Shown here piece by piece: positions 7,398-16,941 of a DNA stretch of 56,330 bases. The stretch is from Bacteroidia bacterium (GTDB lineage Bacteria > Bacteroidota > Bacteroidia > DATLTG01). The notes beneath the pieces were generated by a model. The model searched no databases. It saw only the letters and a list, made by a program, of their open reading frames with translations, and was not told where the DNA came from. A program made the translations under genes and the position numbers. Position 1 is the stretch's first letter; the number at the start of each line of letters is the position of its first letter. The stretch spans positions 1-56,330 of the forward strand of contig JBDTAC010000025.1 in NCBI GenBank assembly GCA_039924845.1, written 5' to 3'.

Positions 7398-8954
7398 TTA
7401 AATTATTTCTATGACATGACCGTATTTGCGTTTTCTGCGAATAGCTTGAGCAAAAGTAATTTTTTCTGTTTTGCTTTCTATCCATGAAATAAAATCAAAA
7501 AACTCCAATGCCACACGTTCAAATTTATCTTCAATTAAAATTTCCATTTCTTTTTTGAAATCCAGAAAAATAGTTTCTGTTGAAGCTCCGCGTTTTACTT
7601 TAATTAGTTTTCGGATGTATTCCAATACCAAATGTTCGAATTTATGTGTTTTGTCTTTACTTGAATACAGGCGGATAACGGAGCGAATTTCATATTCTAT
7701 CAATTGCGTATTGCCCAGTTCATAATGAATAATTAAATTGAGTAAGCGCGAAAAGCCGTATAAATCCTGGCGCAATTCTTTTTCTCTTTCGTTCAAAATT
7801 TTATTGTTCCAAAGCAATGCTTTGTGGAAATCACCATTCCCAAAATAAACAGCGGAAATGTTGTAATAAAAAATCACTACTTCTTCCGTATTGATTTTGC
7901 CTTCGTATTTTTTTAAGCCTGCCGCTATTGGGTTTACTAACTTTACGGCTTTATCAAATTCGCCTAAATCATTGTAAATTAATAATTCTGCGTTGTACGA
8001 ACTGGTAAATATTTTGAGTTGTAAATCGATACTCGCAAATTCCGGAAGCGTAAGCAAACTCCGCATCTTATCAATATTATTAAAACATTTTTCGTACTTA
8101 TTTTCAGCCAAATGGCAAAAAACAATGTTGTTGATGGCAGACAAATAACGTTTCGACATTTCCTTCGCCATTTGCGGATACGTATCCATCAATTTTAACA
8201 AAGCGGTAAAATGAACCAACGTTTTATCCAATCCAGAACCGCTTGCCATGTAATACATTCCTTTGATGTGATGAAATACAATTTTTGCGCTGATGGAAAG
8301 TGCTCGAGATTCATCTTGCATCAAAGGTTCATTCAATAAATATTCAGTAAAAGATTGTTCTTTAGAGTTGCGCATTACCATTTTTTGACGCACCCAATAA
8401 TTTAGTTTAGAAAAAATGATTTGGTATTTTCCGAAATTTCCGGATTGTTCAATTACTTTATTTTCCTTTTCCAACAAATCATTCAGGTCAATATCCATCA
8501 TACCGAAATGCGCTTCCATATCAATCAATTTTTTTTCGAGATTGATAATTTCTAAAATAAGATAAAATTTTTCGTAGAAATATGCTTGTTTTTTCACCTT
8601 CTCCAACGCTTTTCTACACTGCTTATACAGCGCTTTGTCGAACAAAACTTCAATATCATTTATTTGTTCTTTCAGTTGCGCACTCATCGAAATATTTGCG
8701 TGATAAGCACGCAAACTTTTCATAATTAATTTATGCAAATGATTTTTTTCAGACGGCAAATGTTTGATAAAAGTTTCACGCTTCAATTCTTTGCGGATAG
8801 CGGCTTCATTGTAAGTTTCTTGCAACTCAATCGCATCAAATAAACGTACGTAATTTTTCGCACCTGTTTGCAGCGACGACATGAGTTTGAAAAATCTTTT
8901 TTCAGATTTACTCATCGATTTAATCAACTGAAAAAGTTCGTCGGATGGATTCAT
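7398..8954 (-). CDS. Helical-repeat (TPR-like) protein, unknown function
   Basis: 518 residues from ATG 8954 (M-N-P-S-D-E-L-F). A longer frame from 9023 would add a Phe/Leu-rich extension with no supporting signal. There is no signal peptide, so it is cytoplasmic. The N-terminus (S-M-S-K-S-E-K-R-F-F-K-L) and the long amphipathic helices match a Bacteroidota-wide family of roughly 500-residue proteins with TPR-like solenoids and no assigned role. No enzymatic motif visible. It is monocistronic, flanked by convergent and divergent genes. Confidence 0.75.
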   Translation of the reverse strand: MNPSDELFQLIKSMSKSEKRFFKLMSSLQTGAKNYVRLFDAIELQETYNEAAIRKELKRETFIKHLPSEKNHLHKLIMKSLRAYHANISMSAQLKEQINDIEVLFDKALYKQCRKALEKVKKQAYFYEKFYLILEIINLEKKLIDMEAHFGMMDIDLNDLLEKENKVIEQSGNFGKYQIIFSKLNYWVRQKMVMRNSKEQSFTEYLLNEPLMQDESRALSISAKIVFHHIKGMYYMASGSGLDKTLVHFTALLKLMDTYPQMAKEMSKRYLSAINNIVFCHLAENKYEKCFNNIDKMRSLLTLPEFASIDLQLKIFTSSYNAELLIYNDLGEFDKAVKLVNPIAAGLKKYEGKINTEEVVIFYYNISAVYFGNGDFHKALLWNNKILNEREKELRQDLYGFSRLLNLIIHYELGNTQLIEYEIRSVIRLYSSKDKTHKFEHLVLEYIRKLIKVKRGASTETIFLDFKKEMEILIEDKFERVALEFFDFISWIESKTEKITFAQAIRRKRKYGHVIEII

Positions 8955-9072
8955 TATTTTCAATAAAAAATTAAAAAAGCAGGACGAATTTATTAATAAA
9001 AATTTCAAAAAACAACCGAGCACTCTCTTTTTTTGAGGCTCAAAAATTATTTTCTCATTTCGCAGTATTTTC

Positions 9073-9080
9073 TAACTTTG
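9073..9080 (+). promoter_or_regulatory. -7 element TAACTTTG upstream of the efflux pair
   Basis: Matches TAnnTTTG, 25 nt upstream of the tolC-like start at 9105. No good -33 TTG; promoter for the 9105-12597 operon is likely. Confidence 0.5.
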
Positions 9081-9104
9081 GCAATTATTTTTTGTTAGGA
9101 TATT

Positions 9105-10553
9105 ATGATGTACAAAGATTTGAAATTTATTTTTAGTTTTTTTCTTCTTTTTGTTGGCTCGATTTTTTGCCGATCGCAAAATGCAACACCTCCGCAAGCT
9201 GCGACATGGACTTTGCAGCAGTGTATTGATTATGCGCTGAAAAATAACTTGCAAATAAAACAGAATGAGCTGAACGAGGAAGTTACTCAAGCCACTTTAC
9301 TTGCCAATAAAGGAAAAATGCTACCCAACCTCAATGGCAATGCTTCACACAGTTACAATTGGGGTAAATCCATCAATCCCTACACAAACCAATTTGATAA
9401 TTCCGAAGTGCAAACGGATAATTTTTCGTTAAGCAGCAGTATTACGCTTTTTAGTGGATTTCAAAATTATAATTCTGTAAAACAAAGCCAATACGATTTA
9501 CTTTCGAGCAAGTACGATGTGCAAAAACAAAAAAATGATATTTCGTTGAACATTGCTTCCGATTATTTACAAATATTAATGAACGAAGAATTATTGCAAC
9601 AATCCAATGATCAACTTTCCTTGATTTCAGCACAAGTAAAACGAACAAAGATTTTGGTAGATGTCGGGAATTTGCCGAAAGGAAATTTATTGGATATTCA
9701 AGCACAAGAAGCATCCGAAGAATTATCTGTAACCGATGCACAAAATCAATTAGACATTTCTTATTTAACCTTGACGCAATTGTTAGATCTTGATTCTGTT
9801 GGAGGATTTCAAATTGTGAAACCAGAACTTTCCATTCCTGCAGAAACCATTTTAACTTCTACTCCCGATCAAATTTACACCAAAGCACTTAGCTCCCAGC
9901 CAGATATTGAAAGTGCCGAAATGAAATTGAAAAGTTCTGAAACTGCTGTATCTATTGCAAAAGGCGGTATTAGTCCGCGCTTAATTTTAAGTGGCTCTAT
10001 CGGATCGGGATATTCCAATGTAGCCAACAATGTTACTGGAGTAAATCTGACCGGTTACCAACCGATTGGAGTAACTACAACAGGCGTTGAAGTACTCGGA
10101 CCTACTTATCAAGAAATTACCAACATCGCCCCTTTCTCTAATCAGTTTAACGACAATGTGAACAAAGCCATTGCACTACAATTAACTTTTCCTTTTTTCA
10201 ATGGATTTCAAACAAAAACAACTATTGAAAAAGCAAAAATTCAACAATTAAATAATCAATATGCGTTGGAAATTACGCAAAATCAATTTCGTAAAACGAT
10301 TCAACAAGCTTTCGCAGATGCAAAAGCAGCGCTGAAAAAATATTATTCTACCTTAAAAAATGTTACCTCTTTGCAAGAGGCATTCGATTATACACAAACA
10401 AAATTTAATGTAGGGATGGTCAATTCGGTAGATTACGACACCTCAAAAAATAATTTGATTAAAGCGAAATCAAATTTATTACAAGCCAAATACGATTACA
10501 TTTTTAAAACCAAAGTGCTTGATTTTTACGAAGGAAAACCGCTTGTATTTTAA
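9105..10553 (+). CDS. TolC-family outer-membrane efflux protein
   Basis: 482 residues. Signal peptide of about 25 residues. The typical TolC duplication is visible: an N-terminal W-T-L-Q-Q-C-I-D-Y-A-L-K-N-N box (residues 36-49), a helical barrel with long heptad stretches, and a second half beginning near residue 260 (Y-T-K-A-L-S-S-Q-P-D-I). It forms the outer-membrane channel of a tripartite exporter. The partner HlyD-type adaptor starts 21 nt downstream with a palindrome in between. Family assignment is firm; substrate is unknown because the inner-membrane transporter is not encoded here. Confidence 0.92.
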   Translation: MMYKDLKFIFSFFLLFVGSIFCRSQNATPPQAATWTLQQCIDYALKNNLQIKQNELNEEVTQATLLANKGKMLPNLNGNASHSYNWGKSINPYTNQFDNSEVQTDNFSLSSSITLFSGFQNYNSVKQSQYDLLSSKYDVQKQKNDISLNIASDYLQILMNEELLQQSNDQLSLISAQVKRTKILVDVGNLPKGNLLDIQAQEASEELSVTDAQNQLDISYLTLTQLLDLDSVGGFQIVKPELSIPAETILTSTPDQIYTKALSSQPDIESAEMKLKSSETAVSIAKGGISPRLILSGSIGSGYSNVANNVTGVNLTGYQPIGVTTTGVEVLGPTYQEITNIAPFSNQFNDNVNKAIALQLTFPFFNGFQTKTTIEKAKIQQLNNQYALEITQNQFRKTIQQAFADAKAALKKYYSTLKNVTSLQEAFDYTQTKFNVGMVNSVDYDTSKNNLIKAKSNLLQAKYDYIFKTKVLDFYEGKPLVF

Positions 10554-10574
10554 TTCAAAAAAATAATTTTTCGG
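10554..10574 (+). repeat. AT palindrome abutting a start codon
   Basis: TTCAAAAAAATAATTTTTCG plus one G fills the whole gap between the tolC-like stop (10553) and ATG 10575. No Shine-Dalgarno is present. Confidence 0.75.
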
Positions 10575-11921
10575 ATGAAAAAAATTTTAATCTTAATCGG
10601 TATCGGCATTGCTGCGATTGCTTTTACTTTATCGCTTAAAAGTTGTTCGAACGATAATTTATTAAAAGTAACAACCGAAAAAGCGCAAAAAAGAAATATC
10701 ATTGAAACTGTTTCTGCCAACGGAAAAATACAACCAGAAACAGAGGTAAAAATCAGTCCGGATGTATCAGGAGAGATTGTCGCTTTGCAAGTAAAAGAAG
10801 GCGATCAGGTAATGAAAGGCGATTTGTTATTGAAAATTCGTCCGGATATTTATGAGTCTACGCTCGATCAAATGACCGCATCTTTAAACAATGCAAAAGC
10901 CAATTTAGCCAATTCAAAAGCACGTTTAACACAAATGCAAGCGCAATTTGTAAATGCGCAAGCCATCTACGATCGCAATCAAAAATTGTTTTCTCAAGAT
11001 GCTATTTCTGCATCCGATTGGGATGCTGCAAAAGCGGCTTATGCTGGCGCAAAAGCAGATGTAAGTGCAGCCGACGAAACGGTAAAAGCAGCCGAATTTA
11101 GCGTTAAAAGTTCTGCCGCTTCTGTAAATGAAGCACAAGATAATTTGATCAAAACAACCATTGTTGCGCCAGTAACTGGCACCGTTTATAATTTAGCAAT
11201 TGAAAAAGGTGAGCGCGTAGTGGGGACATCTCAAATGGCAGGAACCCAAATGTTGTGCATTGCCAATCTCAATAAAATGGAAGCCAATGTGAATGTCAAT
11301 GAAAATGATATCGTGCGCGTACATCTTGGAGATACTGCCTTGATTGAAGTAGATGCCTTCTTAGATCGCAAGTTTAAAGGTATTGTAACAGAAATTGCAA
11401 ATTCTGCCAACACAACAGGAGTTACTGCCGATCAAGTAACTAATTTTTCAGTAAAAATTCGGATACTCGAAAAATCGTATGCGGATTTATTGGCTAAAAA
11501 TGGCGGCACTCCACCTTTCCGTCCGGGAATGTCAGCAACCGTAGATATCGAAACAAAAAGTTCGAATAATGTGCTTTCCGTACCAATAGAGTCAGTTACC
11601 ACCAGAAATAACAATGCGACAGCAGACGAAAAAACGGGCGACACTTCTGATAAAACAGATAATAGCAAAACGAAAAGTGCTCCAAAAACAAATGCACAAA
11701 TTCAGGAATGTGTATTTGTTTTTTCCAATGGGAAAGCAAAAATGGTGAATGTAAAAACAGGAATTCAAGACAATAATTTCATTGAAATTACAGAAGGTTT
11801 GAAAGACAGCGACGAAGTGATTACAGGTCCGTACGAAAGCGTTTCCAAAGTATTAAAAGATGGAAGCTCGGTTGAAAAAGCGAGTAAAATAAATTTGTTT
11901 AAAGATACCGCTACTAAATAA
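10575..11921 (+). CDS. HlyD/MacA-type periplasmic adaptor
   Basis: 448 residues. An N-terminal membrane anchor ends S-L-K-S-C-S-N, a possible lipobox. It contains the biotinyl-lipoyl half motifs (G-E-I-V-A-L-Q-V-K-E-G-D-Q-V near residues 59-72; V-A-P-V-T-G-T-V near 198-205), a central coiled-coil hairpin (about 95-190), a beta-barrel domain, and an unusual Asn/Thr/Lys/Asp-rich linker around residues 343-375. In most Bacteroidota operons this gene is followed by MacB ABC ATPase and permease genes. Here tsaB follows after one base, so the pump must be elsewhere or the adaptor is shared. Confidence 0.9.
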   Translation: MKKILILIGIGIAAIAFTLSLKSCSNDNLLKVTTEKAQKRNIIETVSANGKIQPETEVKISPDVSGEIVALQVKEGDQVMKGDLLLKIRPDIYESTLDQMTASLNNAKANLANSKARLTQMQAQFVNAQAIYDRNQKLFSQDAISASDWDAAKAAYAGAKADVSAADETVKAAEFSVKSSAASVNEAQDNLIKTTIVAPVTGTVYNLAIEKGERVVGTSQMAGTQMLCIANLNKMEANVNVNENDIVRVHLGDTALIEVDAFLDRKFKGIVTEIANSANTTGVTADQVTNFSVKIRILEKSYADLLAKNGGTPPFRPGMSATVDIETKSSNNVLSVPIESVTTRNNNATADEKTGDTSDKTDNSKTKSAPKTNAQIQECVFVFSNGKAKMVNVKTGIQDNNFIEITEGLKDSDEVITGPYESVSKVLKDGSSVEKASKINLFKDTATK

Positions 11922-11922
11922 A

Positions 11923-12597
11923 ATGTCGCTCCTTCTTCATTTAGAAACAGCCACCACTGTATGTTCTGTGGCACTTTCCGAAAATGGGAAATTACTCGTG
12001 TTCGAAGAAATAAATAACGGTTATACGCATGCCGAAAACTTGACGGTTTTCATCGAAAATATTCTTCGTCAAACTCAAAAAAAAAATACAGAACTTGATG
12101 CAATCGCAGTGAGTAAAGGACCTGGTTCTTATACTGGATTGCGTATTGGCGTGGCTACTGCAAAAGGTTTGTGTTACGCACTCAACAAGCCGCTTATCGC
12201 GATAAATACACTCGAAGCTATGACAGTGGGAATAACTCCTAAAGAAGAGAACGCTTTGTATTGTCCGATGATTGATGCGCGCCGAATGGAAGTGTATTGT
12301 GCTTTATTTGATGCAAAAAACAATTGGATAAAAAATACTTCTGCCGAAATTATTTCTGAAAATTCGTTCTCAGAATTTTTATCTTCCAAAAAAATATTTT
12401 TTTATGGAGATGGCGCAGCTAAATGTAAAACAACACTTTCGCATCATAAAAATGTCGCTTTTTTAGAAACTATTTTTCCATCTGCAAAAAACATGATCGC
12501 GCTTGCACACGCAGCTTTTGACAAAAATAATTTTGAAGATTTAGCGTATTTCGAACCGTTTTATTTGAAAGAATTTGTTGCCGGTGGCACAAAATAA
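11923..12597 (+). CDS. tsaB: TsaB, tRNA t6A37 biosynthesis subunit
   Basis: 224 residues. TsaB is the inactive Kae1-like partner that scaffolds TsaD and TsaE for threonylcarbamoyl-adenosine formation at A37 of ANN-decoding tRNAs. Visible are the N-terminal H-L-E-T-A-T ASKHA strand, K-G-P-G-S-Y-T-G-L-R-I-G (residues about 66-77) and the Bacteroidota-type end F-E-P-F-Y-L-K-E-F. It begins one nucleotide after the HlyD-type gene stop, so translational coupling is likely. Its last 37 nt overlap, tail to tail, the end of the gene on the opposite strand. Residues near 157 (K-K-I-F-F) coincide with an AATATT palindrome. Confidence 0.93.
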   Translation: MSLLLHLETATTVCSVALSENGKLLVFEEINNGYTHAENLTVFIENILRQTQKKNTELDAIAVSKGPGSYTGLRIGVATAKGLCYALNKPLIAINTLEAMTVGITPKEENALYCPMIDARRMEVYCALFDAKNNWIKNTSAEIISENSFSEFLSSKKIFFYGDGAAKCKTTLSHHKNVAFLETIFPSAKNMIALAHAAFDKNNFEDLAYFEPFYLKEFVAGGTK

Positions 12598-13520
12598 TCG
12601 TACGAGAATTTTACAATTAAAATATTTTTTTCGATAAAATCGCGATCGATCATTGAGTTTAAAATTCCTGTCGAATCTGTGTATAAATAAGCTATTTCAT
12701 GTATTTCATTTGCATTGCGATATTTTATCACATCATCCAAATTGCCTTGCTTGTTATAATGAAGATGTGTTTTTTCGTTTAAATTTCCGCTGGCATTGGA
12801 AGTATAATCATATTCCGAAACACGCCCTATAGAGTCGTATTTACAAGATGTTTCCGTACGTACCCACGTATATAAAAATGATTCGCGTTCATTTATTTTT
12901 TTCCCAAGAGCATCAAAATTAACGATGCTTTGTTTATATGATTTTTTTTCGTCGTTGAAAAAATATTTTTTCAACTGTGTTTTTGTAAGCTGTTGAAAGG
13001 TACATGAATCAAAGGAAAGAACGGTTTGTTCTTTGAGTTTAAACACATTCGGATCGATACTTCCGTTCACTTCTCTGAAATGCGTTTCCTTTACTTTTTG
13101 TCCGACAGAATCATATACAAAATACCAAGAATCATAAAAATCGCCTTCGTTACTTCTCTTTATTGATAATCGTTTCTGCGCATCGTAATAAAAATAAGTA
13201 GGAATGGTATCGAACAAATCCCTACCTCTATTCAAATTAAAATACGAATAAATCAACGCGCCATTAATCGAATCAAATTGATAATATTTTGAAAGCCCTT
13301 GATCAATAATGGGCTTACCATCTGGTTTGATAACAAGTGCCGCCGAAATGGATTTTATTTTATTTTTTTGAATGAATGTTGCATTAAAACTCGGATCACT
13401 CAAAGACATTTGAAAAGGGTTTTCAGAAATTATTTGTGCTGGAGAAATTAACACAGACAAGCAACAGAGCGTCAAAAAAATATTTTTTTTGTAATCGAGA
13501 AAAATTTTTTTCTGTTGCAT
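12561..13520 (-). CDS. Secreted YD-repeat-like protein
   Basis: 319 residues with a signal peptide (through S-P-A-Q near residue 30). The mature region has spaced Y-D/Y-x-D-S units (F-V-Y-D-S-V-G-Q-K-V, K-Y-D-S-I-G-R-V-S-E-Y-D, L-Y-T-D-S-T-G) like Rhs/YD repeats, each about 20-30 residues. No toxin domain or T9SS tail. The C-terminal 11 codons are antisense to the end of tsaB. A minus-strand -7 element lies at 13539-13546. Function unknown; a cell-envelope or surface protein is likely. Confidence 0.75.
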   Translation of the reverse strand: MQQKKIFLDYKKNIFLTLCCLSVLISPAQIISENPFQMSLSDPSFNATFIQKNKIKSISAALVIKPDGKPIIDQGLSKYYQFDSINGALIYSYFNLNRGRDLFDTIPTYFYYDAQKRLSIKRSNEGDFYDSWYFVYDSVGQKVKETHFREVNGSIDPNVFKLKEQTVLSFDSCTFQQLTKTQLKKYFFNDEKKSYKQSIVNFDALGKKINERESFLYTWVRTETSCKYDSIGRVSEYDYTSNASGNLNEKTHLHYNKQGNLDDVIKYRNANEIHEIAYLYTDSTGILNSMIDRDFIEKNILIVKFSYDYFVPPATNSFK

Positions 13521-13538
13521 AGATTATTTTTGTCTTCG

Positions 13539-13546
13539 CAAAAGTA
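13539..13546 (-). promoter_or_regulatory. -7 element TACTTTTG (minus strand)
   Basis: Lies in the 29-nt gap between the stop of the DUF255 gene (13550) and ATG 13520, giving a predicted leader of about 12 nt. It could allow independent expression of the YD-repeat-like gene. Confidence 0.45.
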
Positions 13547-13549
13547 GAA

Positions 13550-15667
13550 TTATTTTTCCATCTCTTTCACCGCATTTTTCACTTCACTCACGGGTAGTTG
13601 ACAAGTTTTATCTTGGCATACGTAAATCAACGTTTTACCAGAAACATATTTATCTTCCAGCAATGGCAATGTACTATTTACAAGGCTTCCGCTGATAATT
13701 TTATTCGGAATAAAATACGATTCCAATTCCTTTTGCTTCGCGATAGCATCGGAACCAACAATGGCAACTTCGTAAAAAGGCGCTGTAAAGTGCGTCATCA
13801 ACAACATCCAATTGGAATAATTTTCGGGATAATCTACAATAAATGGTTTTACATTGTTCAACATTTGTTTCGATATTTCGAGGTAATGCGTATCGTCAAA
13901 ATAATTTCCTAAGAAGAACAAATCCTTTGCCATGCTGGAGTTAGAAGCTGGAATCACATTGTCCGTCAATTCTGTTTTTCGAGCAATTAACGCAGCGTCT
14001 AAATCGGAAGTATAATAAAACATTCCCGTCGTTTTGTCTTGAAAATGAAGAATGCAATAATCTGCTAATTGTTTGGAAATCGTCAACCATTTTTCATCAA
14101 ATGTGCATTGATAAAGACTTATAAAGGCTTCCATCGTGAATGAATAATCGTCTAAATAACCGTTTATGCTCGACTTTCCAGATTTGTATGTGTGATTTAA
14201 ACCTCCATCTGGACGAAGCTGTTTTTGTAAAATAAAATTTGCATTTTTCAAAACGGCATCTAAAAACAATTTTTCTCCGAAAGCTTTGTAAGCATCTGTA
14301 TAAGCCTTTAACATCAAAGCATTCCAAGAAGTCAAAGATTTATCATCCAAAGCCGGATGAATACGTTTTTCGCGTGCAATCAATAATTTATTTTTAAACT
14401 CTTGTACTTTAGTTTCTAATTTTTCAAGCGGAATTTTATGTTCTTTCGCAAAAGCTTCGTCTAATTTTTTTCGAAGCAAAATATAATTGTCTTCCTCCCA
14501 ATAACCAACATTATTTACGTTGTAATAATCTGCAAACAAATTAAAATCAGTTCCAATAATTTGCTGCAATTCTACTTTCGTCCACACATAATATTTTCCT
14601 TCTTTTCCTTCTGAATCAGCATCCAAAGCGGAATAAAAAGCACCTTCCGGAGAAGTCATTTCACGTGCAATAAAAGCAAGCGTTTCGTCAACAATTTGTT
14701 TATATAGTTTTTTTTTCGTGAGCTGAAAAGCTTGCGAATAAAGCGTTACAAGCTGAGCATTGTCGTACAACATTTTTTCGAAATGCGGAATTTTCCATTG
14801 ATCATCTGTTGAATAACGTGCAAATCCACCACCCACTTGATCGTAAATTCCACCTTCCGCCATTTTATCCAACGTCAGCTCAATTTGTTTCAACACATTT
14901 TTATCTTTTGTCTGCGCATAATACGAAAGCAAAAACTCATAATTATTTGGCAAAGGAAATTTCGGCGCACGATTTGGTCCACCATTTACTGTATCAAATC
15001 GAGGTATCCAACTTTTATACGCTTGCGTTAAAAAATCTAATTTAAAATTTTCGGGCTGTGAATTTTTAGAAATCAATTCACTTTTCTGAACACCTTCTGT
15101 TAATTTTTCCGCATATTCACGTATCTTTTCGGGATGTAATCGAAATGTATCCGCCAAACTGAGCAATATATTCTTCCAATCTTCTTTTCGGAAATACGTG
15201 CCTCCATAAATCGGCTTTCCATCGGGTAACGTAAAACAATTCAAAGGCCAACCGCCGCTTCCAGTCATTAATTGAACCGCATTCATATACACTTGATCAA
15301 TATCCGGACGCTCTTCTCTATCCACTTTTATGCACACAAAATATTTATTCATAATGTCCGCAACAGCTGTATCTTCAAAGCTTTCGTGCTCCATCACATG
15401 GCACCAATGACACGCCGAATAACCGATACTGATAAGCATTAATTTATTTTCTTTTTTTGCTTTTGCCAAAGCGCTGTCGCCCCAAGGATACCAATCTACT
15501 GGATTATGCGCGTGTTGTAAAAGGTACGGACTGCTCTCGTGAATGAGGTGGTTGGTATATTCAAATTGCTTTGTATTCATAGTTTGAGATTTTTTTGTAT
15601 GCTGACAGCTACCTAAAAATAGGACAAGTAAAGCAAAATTTAAAAAAATATTTTTAGGAACATTCAT
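13550..15667 (-). CDS. DUF255 / YyaL-type thioredoxin-fold lipoprotein
   Basis: 705 residues. The N-terminal lipobox L-F-L-G-S-C-Q would anchor it to a membrane, unlike most cytoplasmic members. Residues about 45-205 are the DUF255 thioredoxin-like domain with H-N-P-V-D-W-Y-P-W and the redox motif C-H-W-C (about 87-90). The rest is an alpha/alpha-toroid like N-acylglucosamine epimerases ([18 protein letters not shown]). It belongs to the SSP411/SPATA20 family, whose reaction is not established. Followed by the YD-repeat-like gene after 29 nt. Confidence 0.9.
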   Translation of the reverse strand: MNVPKNIFLNFALLVLFLGSCQHTKKSQTMNTKQFEYTNHLIHESSPYLLQHAHNPVDWYPWGDSALAKAKKENKLMLISIGYSACHWCHVMEHESFEDTAVADIMNKYFVCIKVDREERPDIDQVYMNAVQLMTGSGGWPLNCFTLPDGKPIYGGTYFRKEDWKNILLSLADTFRLHPEKIREYAEKLTEGVQKSELISKNSQPENFKLDFLTQAYKSWIPRFDTVNGGPNRAPKFPLPNNYEFLLSYYAQTKDKNVLKQIELTLDKMAEGGIYDQVGGGFARYSTDDQWKIPHFEKMLYDNAQLVTLYSQAFQLTKKKLYKQIVDETLAFIAREMTSPEGAFYSALDADSEGKEGKYYVWTKVELQQIIGTDFNLFADYYNVNNVGYWEEDNYILLRKKLDEAFAKEHKIPLEKLETKVQEFKNKLLIAREKRIHPALDDKSLTSWNALMLKAYTDAYKAFGEKLFLDAVLKNANFILQKQLRPDGGLNHTYKSGKSSINGYLDDYSFTMEAFISLYQCTFDEKWLTISKQLADYCILHFQDKTTGMFYYTSDLDAALIARKTELTDNVIPASNSSMAKDLFFLGNYFDDTHYLEISKQMLNNVKPFIVDYPENYSNWMLLMTHFTAPFYEVAIVGSDAIAKQKELESYFIPNKIISGSLVNSTLPLLEDKYVSGKTLIYVCQDKTCQLPVSEVKNAVKEMEK

Positions 15668-15716
15668 CTTGTAAAATTACGTTTTAAATATGAATGAAAT
15701 TAATGAGAATGTTTCT

Positions 15717-15724
15717 TATTTTTG
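15717..15724 (+). promoter_or_regulatory. -7 element TATTTTTG fixing the start of the glycosyltransferase
   Basis: Perfect TAnnTTTG match 24 nt before ATG 15749. A TTG at 15722 in the same frame overlaps this element, so it cannot be the start of a transcript made from it. Confidence 0.6.
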
Positions 15725-15748
15725 ATTAGAATTTGTGATGGAACTTCT

Positions 15749-16876
15749 ATGAAAAAAATAATCGGTACAAATACAATCAGTTATCCTGAAATTAGAAACT
15801 TTGTCGATTTACCTTTTTTAAAATACGAAATCAAAAAGAAACAAAATTTTTATAAAATTCCAGCTCATTTTTATTTTAAATGGAAAGGAAAAACCAACGA
15901 CTATTTTTGGAATACTTTTAATGATTTTAACATCCACAATGTTGAATTATTTCACTTTTTTAACGCATTAAGTGTTGGAAAAACACCTTGGATTACCACT
16001 TTTGAAACTTCCCTCCCTCGTTGGGGAAATGACAAACTTATTCAAAAAGGGCTTTCTCTTATTGCCAATGATTCCTGTAAGAAAATTATAGCAATCTCTG
16101 ATTCTGCTGCCAATATTCAACGACAAATAGTTGCTACCAGATTTCCTGAATTTTCAGAAATTATTGAAAGTAAATTAATGGTTTTGCATCCAACGCAAAA
16201 AAAGATAATGCAAAATTTACAAGGAAAAAACAAATCCGAAATTATACGTTTTACGTTTATCGCTTCGGATTTTACCAAAAAAGGAGGGCATGAAATAATC
16301 AAGGTATTCAACCACTTATATAATAATGGTATAAAAAATTGGAAATTGACCATTGTTTCGGAATCATTAAACGGAGACTCTACTTCCTCAGATAGTTTTA
16401 ATCATGTAAAAAAAATAATTGCAAAATATCCTGATAATATCACCCTATATTTTCAATTACCAAATGATAAAATACTGGAATTATTAAGAGAAACGGATGT
16501 AGGATTATTGCCAAGCTATCAAGATACTTATGGATACTCTATCTTAGAAGCTCAAGCTTCTGGCTGCCCAACAATAACAACTGATATTCGTGCTTTCCCG
16601 GAAATAAATAATGATGAAATTGGTTGGATAATCAAAGTTCCAAAGGACGAATTCGGCAACGGTATTTACTCGAATAAAAAAGAGGCGGTGTTGTTTTCTA
16701 ACGCTATCTGCGATCAGCTTTATGCTATCATTGAAAAAATTATCCAATTCCCCGAAAGCATTAAAGAGAAGGGATATAAGGCATTACAAAAAATAGATAC
16801 GGTAAATTCTCCTGCAAAAAATGCGGCAATCTTAGAAGCAATTTATGACGAAATATCGGCACTTAACAAAAAATAA
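15749..16876 (+). CDS. GT-B fold glycosyltransferase, GT4-like
   Basis: 375 residues from ATG 15749 (the in-frame TTG at 15722 overlaps the promoter). The C-terminal half has the GT4 pattern: I-R-F-T-F-I-A-S-D-F (start of the second Rossmann domain), D-V-G-L-L-P-S-Y-Q-D-T-Y-G-Y-S-I-L-E-A-Q-A (E-x7-E type nucleotide-sugar site) and G-C-P-T-I-T-T-D. No membrane segment. It is a stand-alone gene, more AT-rich than purQ downstream, and distant from the polysaccharide operon at 50 kb. Acceptor and donor unknown; lateral acquisition is possible but not shown. Confidence 0.85.
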   Translation: MKKIIGTNTISYPEIRNFVDLPFLKYEIKKKQNFYKIPAHFYFKWKGKTNDYFWNTFNDFNIHNVELFHFFNALSVGKTPWITTFETSLPRWGNDKLIQKGLSLIANDSCKKIIAISDSAANIQRQIVATRFPEFSEIIESKLMVLHPTQKKIMQNLQGKNKSEIIRFTFIASDFTKKGGHEIIKVFNHLYNNGIKNWKLTIVSESLNGDSTSSDSFNHVKKIIAKYPDNITLYFQLPNDKILELLRETDVGLLPSYQDTYGYSILEAQASGCPTITTDIRAFPEINNDEIGWIIKVPKDEFGNGIYSNKKEAVLFSNAICDQLYAIIEKIIQFPESIKEKGYKALQKIDTVNSPAKNAAILEAIYDEISALNKK

Positions 16877-16913
16877 ATTTAAACAAGCCCTAAGTCCGTC
16901 CGCAGATTTTATT

Positions 16914-16921
16914 TACTTTTG
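16914..16921 (+). promoter_or_regulatory. -7 element TACTTTTG upstream of purQ
   Basis: Matches TAnnTTTG, 20 nt before ATG 16942. No clear -33 element. Confidence 0.45.
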
Positions 16922-16941
16922 AGCATCCATAAATTAAAATC

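Noticed and set aside
12561-13520. Rhs-type polymorphic toxin
   Set aside because: YD-like units are few and there is no C-terminal toxin domain or immunity gene.
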